From Callorhinus ursinus (lineage: Eukaryota; Chordata; Mammalia; Carnivora; Otariidae), in assembly GCF_003265705.1 (NCBI RefSeq), contig NW_020312788.1, positions 2,300,405 to 2,364,404 on the forward strand: DNA of 64,000 bases, written 5' to 3'. The notes below the pieces were generated by a model. That model made no database searches. It was not told where the DNA came from and worked only from the letters and a program-made list of their open reading frames with translations. The translations under genes and the position numbers were made by a program. Numbering within the stretch: the stretch's first letter is position 1; the number at the start of each line of letters is the position of its first letter. This document shows positions 23,401 through 32,559 of the stretch, piece by piece.

Positions 23401-24315
23401 TTATTCTTTCTCTTGTGGTCATGGTCCTTGTTTCCTAAGCGGTCTCAACCAGAGAGCTGGAAAGCTGACATGGTCGGATTTCTTCTCCTTGGACAAAGGA
23501 CCAAATTGTTGGGAGAGAAAGCTGGATCATTCCTTTCCCTTGACCACCCTCCCTGGAGACTTGGTCCCAAGATGTACCGTCTTGTACAACTACATGGAGA
23601 GCCGTACGGTTACTTGTGACTTTGTGTCTCATTTGATTAGGAAGCCCTATAATTACCACTTGTAGAACAGCAGTCACGTTTTCTAATGAAAACTTATAAA
23701 AGTTAAGATTTTTTCCCCATAATTATAAATTACTAAAAGTTGGCTTTGAAAGTTGTTCTCTTTTGATCTAGTGACCAGAAACTAGAAGTCAAGCCAAAGT
23801 TTACAGAGAAAACTGACTTAACCGTTTAAAAAAACAACACACACACCTGTTAAAACAGTTTAGTGAAAACAAAATGTATAGAAAGATGATGGGAAATAGC
23901 ATTCTGTTCTTTTATCACTAAGCTCTTCAATCCCTTGACTACCATCTGTTTACCTTTAAAGTAAGATTGTAGTACTTAAGATTTTAATATTTAGAGATTA
24001 AACAAAGAATAGGTCCAAAAGATAGTTAGGATATGAAAATCAATTGTATCTATTGTTCTGTGCTCAAAGCATTTCAGTAAAATGGACTTGAAATGATTTG
24101 AATCAGATGAAAGCATCTAAATTAGAAACACTTCTCTTCCATAAAAAAAATCTCATTCAAATTATCTTTTTTTTTTTCTTTTTCTTCTAGTGTCAGATAG
24201 TGCTCCTCATCTTGAGTGCCTGGCAGAATTTCAAGAGAATGTAAGGAAGACCAACAATTTCTCGGCCTTTCTTGCCAATGTTCGGAAAGCTTTTACTGCT
24301 ATGGTTTATAATTAA
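11405..24315 (+). CDS. SPC25: SPC25, NDC80 kinetochore complex component (complete, 6 coding exons)
   Basis: Structural subunit of the four-part NDC80 complex, which links kinetochores to spindle microtubules in mitosis. It pairs with SPC24, and its C-terminal RWD-like globular domain faces the inner kinetochore. Coding exons are 11405-11543, 11639-11704, 17198-17344, 17792-17896, 22318-22416 and 24191-24315. Every junction has AG/GT borders, and the joined frame is open for 226 codons, ending in TAA. The product runs from [17 protein letters not shown] to AFTAMVYN. It has an N-terminal region, a long Lys/Glu-rich coiled coil (about residues 50-150) and a globular C-terminus (about 153-226). 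It matches remembered human SPC25 (224 residues) almost throughout, with two extra residues (Val-Ser) near position 24. The ATG has A at -3. Identity is very secure; exact splice borders are inferred from frame and consensus. Confidence 0.97.
11639..11704 (+). CDS. SPC25: SPC25 exon 3 (residues 47-69)
   Basis: A 66-bp exon between TTTCAG and the donor AATC|GTAGGT. It encodes [20 protein letters not shown], entering the coiled coil. Both flanking introns are phase 1. A second GTGACA-type donor four bases downstream would break the frame, so the first GT was chosen. Confidence 0.92.
12552..12589. repeat. (TG)n microsatellite
   Basis: About 19 near-perfect TG units in SPC25 intron 3, likely length-polymorphic. 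Confidence 0.9.
13190..13285 (+). mobile_element. L2 LINE fragment
   Basis: TATTTGTTGAGCAGCTACTCTGTGCAGGTACCC resembles the L2 3' motif (ATTTATTGAGCACCTACTATGTGCCAGG). A MIR-like reverse fragment follows at about 13320-13435. Confidence 0.6.
13624..13897 (-). mobile_element. SINEC, reverse, with G-run and CT-rich tail
   Basis: Reverse carnivore SINE. CATACAGTTC flanks it at 13614-13623 and 13898-13907. The tail has expanded into a TTTTCTTTTC-type pyrimidine stretch (13624-13680), and the body has a 12-13 base G homopolymer near 13747-13759. Confidence 0.88.
13985..14130 (-). mobile_element. MIR fragment
   Basis: Divergent reverse MIR (ATTATTATCCTTGTTTTATAAG ... TTTGACCAAGGTCCTTGGGTGAC). Confidence 0.5.
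14180..14680 (+). mobile_element. Old L1 ORF2/3' UTR fragment with internal TG/TA repeat
   Basis: Contains degenerate L1 ORF2 end sequence (AGCAGCCACTCTGGAAAATAGTATGG ... GAGGGCATTATGCTAAGTGAAATAAGTCAG). It is interrupted by (TG)n(TA)n at about 14396-14450, formed inside the element. Confidence 0.8.
15204..15422 (+). mobile_element. SINEC with exact 20-bp duplicated head
   Basis: Forward SINE with target-site duplication AACTCTTAGTATT (15191-15203 and 15423-15435). The first 20 bases, GGGGCGCCTGGGTGGCTCAG, occur twice in tandem (15204-15223, 15224-15243) before the normal body. Confidence 0.95.
15661..15852 (+). mobile_element. SINEC
   Basis: Forward SINE (GGGCACCTGGGTGGCTCAG ... AAATAAATAAATAAATAAAC). 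The flanks AACAGTCAGGGGA (15647) and AACAGTTGGGGGA (15853) look like a diverged target-site duplication. Confidence 0.92.
15880..16105 (+). mobile_element. MIR SINE
   Basis: Forward MIR: AAAAGCATGGTCTTTGAAGTCAAATCCTGAGTTTGAATCC ... CCTAGCATATAGTAGAGTTTAAT, matching the tRNA-like head and tail of MIR. Confidence 0.65.
17198..17344 (+). CDS. SPC25: SPC25 exon 4 (residues 69-118)
   Basis: A 147-bp exon between CTTACAG and GAAA|GTAAGT. It encodes the core of the coiled coil ([20 protein letters not shown] onward to EEYAKKKE), rich in Lys, Glu, Gln and heptad leucines. Phase 1 on both sides. Confidence 0.94.
17792..17896 (+). CDS. SPC25: SPC25 exon 5 (residues 118-153)
   Basis: A 105-bp exon between AAAATCATAG and TATG|GTATGT. 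It encodes [20 protein letters not shown] and on to LEIRKIYG, the end of the coiled coil and the hinge into the globular head. Phase 1 on both sides. Confidence 0.94.
18460..18845 (+). mobile_element. Old interspersed repeat, LTR-like, family not assigned
   Basis: The segment beginning GTCAGGTTTGGTGATTCCCTGG and containing CTCAGGTTTATTGCAGAGAGGATACA resembles a family of mammalian LTR repeats I recall but cannot name. No coding sequence. In SPC25 intron 5. Confidence 0.4.
19545..19766 (+). mobile_element. SINEC with (CATA)n tail
   Basis: Forward SINE (GGGGGCGCCTGGGTGGCATAATCAGC). The usual AAATA tail region is replaced by a (CATA)n array (about 19713-19756). Imperfect duplications (AAAATCTGGTGTACT and AAAATCTGTACT) flank it. 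Confidence 0.88.
19850..20902 (-). pseudogene. NSA2P: Processed pseudogene of NSA2 (ribosome biogenesis factor)
   Basis: An intronless antisense copy of NSA2 (TINP1), a nucleolar protein needed for 60S subunit maturation. The coding remnant runs from about 20799 to a TGA at 20034-20036. Matching pieces include [20 protein letters not shown], then [20 protein letters not shown] and [20 protein letters not shown]. The start codon is ACG instead of ATG, an indel in the A11 lysine run shifts the frame near 20725-20735, and about 10 bases are missing near 20555. A 3' UTR remnant with A-rich end and AATAAA reaches 19850. TAATTAAA flanks both sides (19842-19849, 20903-20910), the likely target-site duplication. 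It lies in SPC25 intron 5 and is not functional as a protein gene. Confidence 0.92.
21100..22130 (-). mobile_element. Old L1 3' region
   Basis: Reverse old L1: GACGATGCAGTGCAATCATCACCAC, TTTTACTTAGCATGTTTTCAAGG, AATAATATTCCATTGTGTG and ATTTTCTCCCATTCTGTGGG are typical antisense L1 3' end phrases. Confidence 0.75.
22318..22416 (+). CDS. SPC25: SPC25 exon 6 (residues 153-186)
   Basis: A 99-bp exon between CTTTTCAG and GAAG|GTATGT. It encodes [20 protein letters not shown] followed by [12 protein letters not shown], the first half of the C-terminal RWD-like domain. Phase 1 on both sides. Confidence 0.95.
22417..24190 (+). other. SPC25 intron 6: no recognised content
   Basis: A 1.8-kb AT-rich intron. 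I recognise no exon, RNA gene or clear repeat in it. Confidence 0.5.
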
Positions 24316-24530
24316 CGTATGAATAGTATATAAAAATTGTTCATTTTTCTTCCCTATTGTGTATCTCTCTCTCTTTTTTTTTATCATCGTGTATCTCTTT
24401 TAAAAAGAATTCTCATTATCCATTGTTTGCCTATAATTTTTTTGTATTTCTGTAACATTTCTGTGTGGTGTATTTCTTTAAATTATTTTAATTAAAATCT
24501 TAAGAAATAAAATTTATAAAGTCAAATGTG
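24191..24530 (+). CDS. SPC25: SPC25 exon 7 (residues 186-226, stop and 3' UTR)
   Basis: The acceptor TTTTCTTCTAG follows a long pyrimidine tract. Coding sequence runs to TAA at 24313-24315 and encodes [20 protein letters not shown] and on to AFTAMVYN. The 3' UTR is about 200 bases, AT-rich, and ends near the poly(A) signal at 24506. The cleavage position (about 24530) is approximate. Confidence 0.93.
24506..24511 (+). terminator. SPC25: SPC25 poly(A) signal AATAAA
   Basis: A canonical AATAAA about 190 bases after the SPC25 stop codon. It is followed within 30-60 bases by a TGTG/GT-rich stretch that could serve as the downstream element. Confidence 0.75.
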
Positions 24531-24686
24531 TCCTTTCTAAAATGAAAGTTAGTGTACTATGTGTATATATATATGTGTGTGTGTGTATACATATTTTTTA
24601 ATGGCAGGCATGGGCAGTTTAAGGCTAGCCTGGAAATGGGAATTTGTACAACCAACACTGTGTCTCATTGGTTTCCAAGCTTTTTA

Positions 24687-24860
24687 TTTTTTATTTTTAT
24701 TTTTTTTTTAAGATTTTATTTATTTATTTGCCAGAGAGAGCAAGAGAGTACAAGCAGGGGGAGCAACAGGGAGCCCGATGTGGGGCTTGATCCCAGGACC
24801 CTGGGATCGTGACCCAAGCTGAAGGCAGACGCTTAACTGACTGAGACACCGGGGTGCCCC
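24687..24860 (-). mobile_element. SINEC just downstream of SPC25
   Basis: Reverse SINE with target-site duplication TCCAAGCTTTTTA (24674-24686 and 24861-24873). The head complement is GAGACACCGGGGTGCCCC. Confidence 0.92.
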
Positions 24861-25249
24861 TCCAAGCTTTTTAAGGTCATGGACTAGTAATAAAAAATTA
24901 GGAATGTGGGCCCAAGCTAAGGTTAGCAAATTTTGAAATGTACTTGGCAAAAGTAAATACTACTATCTACTATCATTCTAATATAAAGGAAAGAATGTTT
25001 TTCTCTTACACCAAAAGGAATCTATAGTTAAAATAAAGGGCAAATCTTCACATCAGAAGGTTGGCAGGATTCTACTAAGATACTCAAAGAAGGATAGATA
25101 CACTTTTGAAAATCCAAAAGTGGAAAATTTACAATCCATTTCCATTTTATAACATTTATACTGTTTAATTGTGGTCTGGATATAAGTTTGCCATCTTGGA
25201 ATCTTCAACACAGACTAGAGTTAAAATGTCAACTTGTTCTAAGATTCTG

Positions 25250-25462
25250 GTTTTTGGGGCGCCTGGATGGCTCAGTTGGTTAAGCTACTGTCTTCGGCTC
25301 AGGTCATGATCCCAGGGACCTGGGATCGAGCACCGCATCAGGTTTCCTGTTCCGCGGGAAGCCTGCTTCTCCCTCTCCCCCTCCCCCTGCTTGTGTTCCC
25401 TCTCTCTCTGTTTCTCTCTCTATATTAAATAAAATCTTAAAAAAAATTTAAAAAAAAACAGT
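25250..25462 (+). mobile_element. SINEC
   Basis: Forward SINE (GGGGCGCCTGGATGGCTCAG) with target-site duplication TAAGATTCTG (25240-25249 and 25463-25472). Confidence 0.92.
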
Positions 25463-25899
25463 TAAGATTCTGTTTTTTGTCACTATCATTTCCTTGCGAA
25501 TTCAGTTGTATTTAGGTATGCTGTCTATAATGGAAGCCACATAATACTGGTTCAGGATATCTTGGGCACAACTAAAAGCCACAAAACAATGGCCATGCCT
25601 CCAGTTCCTTCTGCTACTCTCTGAAGTCTAGGGGGAATTTTCCAGCCAGTTATCTAGAGTAGGAAGAGAGTTTCAGAGCACTTCCCCTCAGTTGCCTCTC
25701 ATGCCTAGGACTTGGCTCAGAGCTCTGCTCACCATCATATAGCAGTAGAATTTATCTGAAAAGAATGCTATGGGTTGGTGGGAATGTTGTCACTGACCCA
25801 TCCCGTTGTGCAGACCAGCTTTTAGGAACCATTGATTGATATTATCTCTGTAGAGAGAAAAGGTTAATAAACTGCCCTAGAGATTGGAGTGTGTGCTAC

Positions 25900-26760
25900 C
25901 AACATTTTATTTTGTATTTTTCATATTAAATAATAGTAAACATTAAACAACACACTAATGCACAAGCAATGGGCCAAGTAAGAAATCAAACAGCAAATCC
26001 ATATATATCAAAACAAACAAGAAAGAAAACACAATATTTGAAAACCTATGGGGTGCAGCAAAAGCAGATGGTAGAGTGAAACTTATGCTATAAATGCTTA
26101 TATTAAGAAAAAAAGTTGAAATAAAAAATTATACCCCAAGAAACTAGAAAAAGAAGAAACTTAACAAATTTAGTAGAGAAAGCAAATAATAAAAATGAAA
26201 TAAATAGAATAGAGACCAGAATAAGCAATAACATAACATTGGAAGTAATGACCCGTTTTTCAAAAAATAAATAAAATTGGCATGCTTTACACTAAGAAAA
26301 AAAAGACTCAAAAATCAAAATGAGAACTAGAAGAGAAAACAATGCAGCAGATACCACAGAAATACATAGTGTGATAACAGATCACTATAAGCAGTTATAT
26401 ACTAACAAATCAGATAACTTGGGAGATAATTTGGGAAAAAAGCAGATAATTCTTAAAAATGCACAAGATACCAAGATTGAATCATGAATCTTGAATCCAA
26501 AAAATAGGAAATCTTAGACCAATAACAAGAATGAAAGTTGAAATAGGAAGCAAAAATCTCCCAGCACAAGAAAGCCCAAGACTACATGGTTTCATTGGTG
26601 AATTCTACCATTTAAAAAAATAAAAACAAAAACAAAAAAATGACAATCTTTATTAAAATCTTACAAATAATGGAATGGAGGGCAGACATTTAAAGTCATT
26701 CTTTAAAGCCAGTATTACCCTAATACGAAAGCAGGATAAAAACAATACAAGAACAAAAAA
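25900..26760 (+). mobile_element. L1 ORF2 fragment (central region)
   Basis: A-rich forward L1 ORF2 sequence, heavily mutated (GGGTGCAGCAAAAGCAGATGG ... CCAGTATTACCCTAATACG). It ends abruptly at about 26760, where antisense L1 begins. Confidence 0.75.
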
Positions 26761-28800
26761 GTCTAGTTTGTCCCATATAAGTATTTAGGTTCCGTCTTCC
26801 TCTTGACATCCATTTGCTTGATAAATGTTTCTGCACCCCCTCACTTTCAGTCTGCAGGTGTCTTTATGTCTAAAATAAGTCTCTTGTAGGCAGCATATAG
26901 ATGGCTTTTTTTTATTAATCCATTCTGACACCCTGTGTTTTTTGATTGGAGCATTTAGTCCATTTACAAAATAATTACTGCTACATATGTATTTATTGCA
27001 ATTTTATTACTTGTTTTATTGTTGTTTCTGGATATTTTCTCTGATTCTTCATCACTTTTGGTCTCTCCTCTGTACTCAGAGTTCCCTTTAATATTTCTTT
27101 CTTTTTTTTTTTTTAAGATTTGGTGTATTTATTTGACAGAAAGAGAGAGAGCACAAGCAGGGGGAGCAGGAGAGGAGAAACAGGCTCCCTGCTGAGCAGG
27201 GAGCCCGACATGGGGCTCAATCCCAGGACCCTGGAACCATGACCTGAGCCAAAGGCAGACGCTTAACTGATGGAGCTACCCAGGTGACCCCTCCCCCTTT
27301 AATATTTCTTGCAGGGCTGGTTTAGTGGTCATGAACTCCTTTAGTTTTTGTTTGCCTGGGAAACTCTATTTCTGCTTCCATTCTGAATGATAGCCTTGCT
27401 GGATAGAGTATTCTTGGCTGCAGATTTTCCCATTCAGCACTTTGAATATATCATACCATTCTCTTCTGGCTTGCTAAGTTTCTGTTGAGAAATCTCCAGC
27501 TAGCCTTATGGGTTTTCCCTTGTAAGTTAAGGACTTCTTTTGTCTTGCTTATTTTAAGATTTTTTTTCTTTTTCATTATATTTCGAAAATTTAATTAGAT
27601 TATGTCTAGGTGTTGGCTTGCTTTTGTGATTTTGAAGGGCATTCTCTGTGCCTCCTGGATATGGATGTCTGTTTCCTTCCCCACATTAGGGAAGTTTTCT
27701 GCTATTATTGCTTGAAATAAATTTTCTGCCTCCTTTTCCCTCTCTTCTTCTGGGATTCCTATAATATGAATATTATTACATTTGATGGAGTCACTGGGTT
27801 TCCTAAATTTATTCTTGTGTTGCATAATTCTTCTTTCTCTCTTGTTCAGAAGCTTCATTATTTTCCATTATATTGTCTCCTAGGCCACTAATTCATTCCT
27901 CTGCTTCTTCCAGCCTGCTCTTCATTGCATCAGACCTGTTTCCAATCTCAGTTATTGCATTCTTCATCTCTGATTCTTTTTTTTAACTCTTTTATCTCTG
28001 TGGTAAGGGTCTCCTGATGTCTTCTATTCTTTTCTCAAGCCCAATGAGTATCCTTATGATCATTGCTTTAAAATTCTTCATCAGGCATGTTACTTATGCC
28101 TGTTTTGCTTAGATCTCTGGCTGTGACCCTATCTTGTTCTTTCATTTGGGGTAAATTTCTCCATCTTGGCATTTTGTCTAAGTCTCTGCCTTCTTCTGTA
28201 TGATGGAAAAGCTAGTTATGTCTCCTGCCCCTGAAAGTAATGGCCTTATGAAGAAGAGGTCGTGTAGTGCCCAGGGCCTGGCGCTTCACAGGGTGTCTGC
28301 AGTATATGCTGTGTGCACTCGGCTGTCATGTTTTGGCTGCTATCCTTCAGGCCAGTGATCTGCCTTTGACTGCTGTGGGCAGTGTCTGGTCCCTGGCCTG
28401 AATGTGGTGAGTTTTAACTAGGTGTGCTCTAATCTACTTGCAAAATGAGACCTGACACCAACTCCACCAGAACTGAAGCCCAACAGAACTCTCTGGATGG
28501 GAGATCTGGTGTGGGCAGGGGTTTGTGCTTGTCTCCTTGGGGTGCGGAGAGGGGGAGCTGCCTCACTGGGACTGAGACAAGCTTGACTGAAAAGGGCAGT
28601 CCCACCAGAGCATGGGGTGGGGTGCGTGGCTTGGTGTAAGCAAGTTAGGTAGTCATTGTCCTGGTTGACTTTCCCTCAGATGGCTCTGTGTTTATGTTGA
28701 GGAGTGGGGGAGGGATATGACACCAGTCAGTGCCTTTGTTTCTGGAGAAGCATCTGGGGCTTGTGCCTAACAAAGTCCTCTCCTATTTTATCATGGGCTT
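26761..28800 (-). mobile_element. L1 5' part: 5' UTR, ORF1 and start of ORF2, reverse
   Basis: Read on the - strand: a probable 5' UTR (28000-28800), ORF1 (about 27960 to 27295, open for 87 codons at 27595-27858 with IIGIPEEEREKEAENLFQAI), then ORF1/ORF2 junction sequence to 26761. A SINE has inserted at the very end of ORF1. ORF1 encodes the L1 RNA-binding chaperone; this copy is broken. The right boundary is uncertain. Confidence 0.82.
27100..27294 (-). mobile_element. SINEC inserted into the L1
   Basis: Reverse SINE with a perfect 16-bp target-site duplication CCCTTTAATATTTCTT (27084-27099, 27295-27310). The duplicated bases are the end of L1 ORF1, so the SINE is younger than the L1. Confidence 0.95.
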
Positions 28801-30850
28801 GGCCCAAGATAGTATTTTAACAGTGGCAGTACAGTGAGCAAAAAAGTACAGTTTTCCTAAGCAGATCTTCACATTTGGCCTTATTTTTTTATTTAATGAC
28901 ATTTAAATGAATACATAAAATCATATCAAAACTCAATTTTGGTTTTTGTAGATCTAGCTTGATTTGGAGCTCAAATTATGTTAGCAGGATCCATTGTTTA
29001 GCTGTTTTTTCCAGGTTAAGGACCTCAGCAATTTCAAGCTCATCCTAATCCCTGAACTAATCACTGGTGATCAGGAGGTAAATAAAATACATGCTTTGGA
29101 TTAGACTAGCTCCTGCCAAAGCCCAGGTGTGGAGGCAGATTAACCTCAATAACAGAGCTAAGAGTAGGGATGTTATAGTTCTCTAAGGGAGAGATTAGAT
29201 ATTTGATATAAAAAATAGATAACTACTACAGTGAATATATATTTACTGAATTCCCTACCTGAAACATATCTACAAGGAATAAACACCAAACTTAAAGAAA
29301 GATCGTCATTCACTGAAACTAGAGGAAGACCATGTCTCATACCACAAACTCTTGACGATATAATGTTTTGAACTATGCAGTGAAGACATTGAGCTGGTTG
29401 CCTTGGCAAGGAACTCTGAAGTGTTCCTTTCACTTGCAAGTTACAGAAATGAAGATTGGGGATGAGAAAAGAAATGAGTACCTTCCACTTAGGGTCCATT
29501 TCTCTTCAAGGACAGCCATGCTTCACTTCTAACCTGGGGGTGGGTAGGGCAAGATCTGGAGAACAAGACCACGTAGCAGGAAAGTCCCAAGCTTTACTGC
29601 TGGGATCCAAAGACAAAAGCATAAAGAAAAGTGTGCTATCATACCAAACAAAGGGCCTTAAGCCATGGAACTTTATAGTGATATGTTTTCTCAGCTGGAA
29701 AGTTGATTCATTCTAAAATAAGACTTGGTTAGAGCTGGCCACCTTAGAGTAATGGTTATTACTTTTTAAAAACTTTTATGTCCCCATTACTCTTCTAAGC
29801 CCTTTACATATATCTACTCATTTATATTTTCTCATCAACCTGTGAGGGGATATTATCCATAACCTTGTTCTACAGATAAGGAATCCAAGGTACTGAGAGT
29901 TTAAGTAACTTCAAGTCACACAGCTGGTAAGCATTAGAGCTGGAATTTAAACCCAGGTGGCAGTCTGGCACCTAATCCACGAGATTCACCTGGACGACAC
30001 CTCATGCATTTCTGTGCTGTATTGTAGGGAAAGTATGTAAAGACAACATTCTTAACAAAGATTCTAGATAAGCTTGAACTTCAATAATATAACAGCCTTT
30101 GTATTTCTATAGAAGTATAATGAATACGATAAAGAAAGGTAAACTGTCTTGAAAGCAAAGGAATACATTTTGTCTGGATCTTTAGGAAATACCTTCACTA
30201 AGATGATAAAACAGCCTCAAATCTCAGGGAAACAACAGCCTTTAGGAGCTGAATGGCTCACTAAGAGCAGTCTCTAGGCCTGAAGACTACAGTCATCACC
30301 CCGGGTCTTTATGGAATTGTCAGATGGAGGGCTATTGACTTATGTTTAAGTTTTTATCGGTTCAAATATAAAGACCCTAATTTTTGAGGGTCACTATGTG
30401 CCACCCCAGGAATATTCTGGAATTGATATTATTAACATATTAGCTTAAATTAGAAAGTTGATACATTATGAAAATTTCACTCTGAATAAAAATACACGTG
30501 AAAGGCAAACCAACTATTTCATTAAGTTTGCTCTTTTTATGCATTGTATTTAGGATGGTATATTGCAAAACTAAAATAATTTTAACCATTTAAAATCTTC
30601 CTGATATGGAAATAAAACACAAGATACAAAGAGAAGAGATTTTCCTAAATGAAAAAATATGCACGAGTATCAAAGTTGATTAAAACAGAATCCAAAAGGG
30701 GGTAGACTTATCTAGTCCACATTTTGTAATAAAATGAACAATGAGATCTTTAAAAATTAAACTCAATCACTAAATTGTTTAAATTTAAAAAAAAAAGAAT
30801 TGGCACAAAATCTGCTAAAATGTTCTAATGGTTTAAAAATTTCAATTTCC
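28801..30850. other. Intergenic, mostly unassigned; one MIR
   Basis: A reverse MIR lies at about 29790-29965 (TACAGATAAGGAATCCAAGG ... AAGTCACACAGCTGGTAAGC). The rest is AT-rich sequence in which I recognise nothing. Confidence 0.6.
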
Positions 30851-30944
30851 CAGTTAAGGAAGATTACGGTGTTGCTTCTCTTCCAACTCAGAAAATTCCT
30901 GTACAGAGACAATTAGTTCTGTGTTGATTTGTGTACCATGACAG

Positions 30945-31020
30945 TGAATTGCCTATTTTGCGATCACCTAGCATAGTGTCTGGCACATAGTAAAAGCTTA
31001 ATAAATATCTGTTAATGTTG
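30945..31020 (+). mobile_element. MIR 3' end
   Basis: The AGCATAGTGTCTGGCACATAGTAAAAGCTTAATAAAT motif is the classic MIR 3' part. Confidence 0.7.
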
Positions 31021-31173
31021 AACACATTGTCCAGACACAATAGAAAGTTATTTAATATGAAATCAAAATTATACCTCTGAAAAAGAGATGACTTGTTCAA
31101 CAATACCTGCACGTGTGTTGCTGCTATGTTCAACCATTTTTAGATGGTAAAGATGGACCTACTGGGAATTCTT

Positions 31174-31613
31174 TTTTTTTTTTAATTTAAGATTTATTTA
31201 CTTATTTGAGAGAGAAAGAGAGAGAGTGAGTGAGCAGGCGAGTGTGGAGAGGGGCAGAGGGAAAGAGAGAGAGAGATGGGGCACCTGGGTGGCTCAGTCG
31301 GTTAAGTGTCTGCCTTCAGCTCAAGTCATGATCCCAGAGTCCTGGGATGGAGTCCTGCATTGGGCCCCCTGCTCAGCGAGGAGTCCGCTTCTCCCTCTCC
31401 CCTGCCCCTAGCCCTGCTCCTGCTCTCTCTCTCTCCCAAATAAATAAATAAAATCTTTAAAAAAAAAAAAAAGGAAAGAGAGAGAATCCTCAAGCAGACT
31501 CCCCACTGATCATTGAGCCCCACCTACAGCTCGATCCCAGGACCCTGAGATCATGACCTGAGCGAAAATCAAGAGTCAGTCACTTAACCGTCCAAACCAC
31601 CCAGGTGCCCCCC
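31174..31613 (-). mobile_element. SINEC (outer) interrupted by a second SINE
   Basis: Reverse SINE with left part at 31174-31276 and right part at about 31474-31613. A diverged 15-bp duplication flanks the whole (31159-31173 and 31614-31628, 13 of 15 matching). It is older than the copy inside it. Confidence 0.9.
31277..31473 (+). mobile_element. SINEC (inner), nested in a reverse SINE
   Basis: Forward SINE (GGGGCACCTGGGTGGCTCAG ... AATAAAATCTTTAAAAAAAA) inserted in the GA-rich centre of the outer SINE. GAAAGAGAGAGA flanks both sides. Confidence 0.93.
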
Positions 31614-31713
31614 CTACAGGCAATTCTTGACTTAATGACAAGCTAATAAAGAACAAGATTCTTTCTGAATAAAGATAAGGGTTTTATCTAAGTAGAAATA
31701 GAGTCCACTTTTT

Positions 31714-31904
31714 TTTTAAGATTTTATTTATTTATTTGACAGAAAGAGAACAGTGAGAGAGGGAACACAAGCACGGGGAGTGGTTAGAGGGAGAAGCAGG
31801 CTTCCCGCTGAGCAGGGAGCCCCACACAGGGCTTGATCCCAGGACCCCAGGATCATGACCCAAGCTGAAAGTAAACGCTAATGACTGAGCCACCCACGCG
31901 CCCC
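31714..31904 (-). mobile_element. SINEC
   Basis: Reverse SINE with target-site duplication AGAGTCCACTTTTT (31700-31713 and 31905-31918). Confidence 0.92.
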
Positions 31905-31961
31905 AGAGTCCACTTTTTAAGTAAACTAGAGGAAATATAAGCTATTTAAAATCAGCTCCTT

Positions 31962-32151
31962 GGGCATCTGGGTGGCTCAGTTGGTTAAGTGACTGCCTTC
32001 AGCTCAGGCCATGATCCCAGGCTCCTGGGATCGAGTCCCGCATTGGGCTCCCCCTTCTCTGCAGGGAGTCTGCATCTCCCTCTGTCTCTGCCTGCCACTC
32101 CCCCTGTTTGTGGGCTCTCTCTCTCTGTCAAATAAATAAAATCTTAAAAAA
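31962..32151 (+). mobile_element. SINEC
   Basis: Forward SINE (GGGCATCTGGGTGGCTCAG) with target-site duplication AAATCAGCTCCTT (31949-31961 and 32152-32164). Confidence 0.94.
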
Positions 32152-32399
32152 AAATCAGCTCCTTTCTTGGTATTGTAAATATATCCTGGCGGGAAGTATA
32201 AACAATGTACAGTGTGGCATGACATGAACAATGTTTAGAGTTTAGACATGTTATCCCTTTCTCTCAGCAGCTAGCTGGAAGCAGCTGAGGATAAGGTCTT
32301 TAATTGGAAAGAGGAAATATTTGAGATTCAAATAAATGTGGTCTGTATAATGGTAAATCTTGAATATTCTAAACTGTTTTGTGAAAAGTTCTGTTTTCC

Positions 32400-32500
32400 A
32401 GCATCAGAATGGTATTGTGGAAAAATCCGAGAATTAAGATGTGGTCTGGTCTATGGTACATGATCTCAGGCAAGTCATCTAACCTCTTTGAGCATCAGCC
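32400..32500 (+). mobile_element. MIR fragment
   Basis: CAGGCAAGTCATCTAACCTCTTTGAGCATCAG matches the central MIR motif (TTGGGCAAGTTACTTAACCTCTCTG). Confidence 0.6.
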
Positions 32501-32559
32501 ATACTGTACCATGTGTAGTTTCCCAAACTTGCCAGTTTCTTTTCTGTTGATCAGGCCAA

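Noticed and set aside
27595..27858. An 87-codon - strand ORF
   Set aside because: It is part of L1 ORF1 in a broken element.
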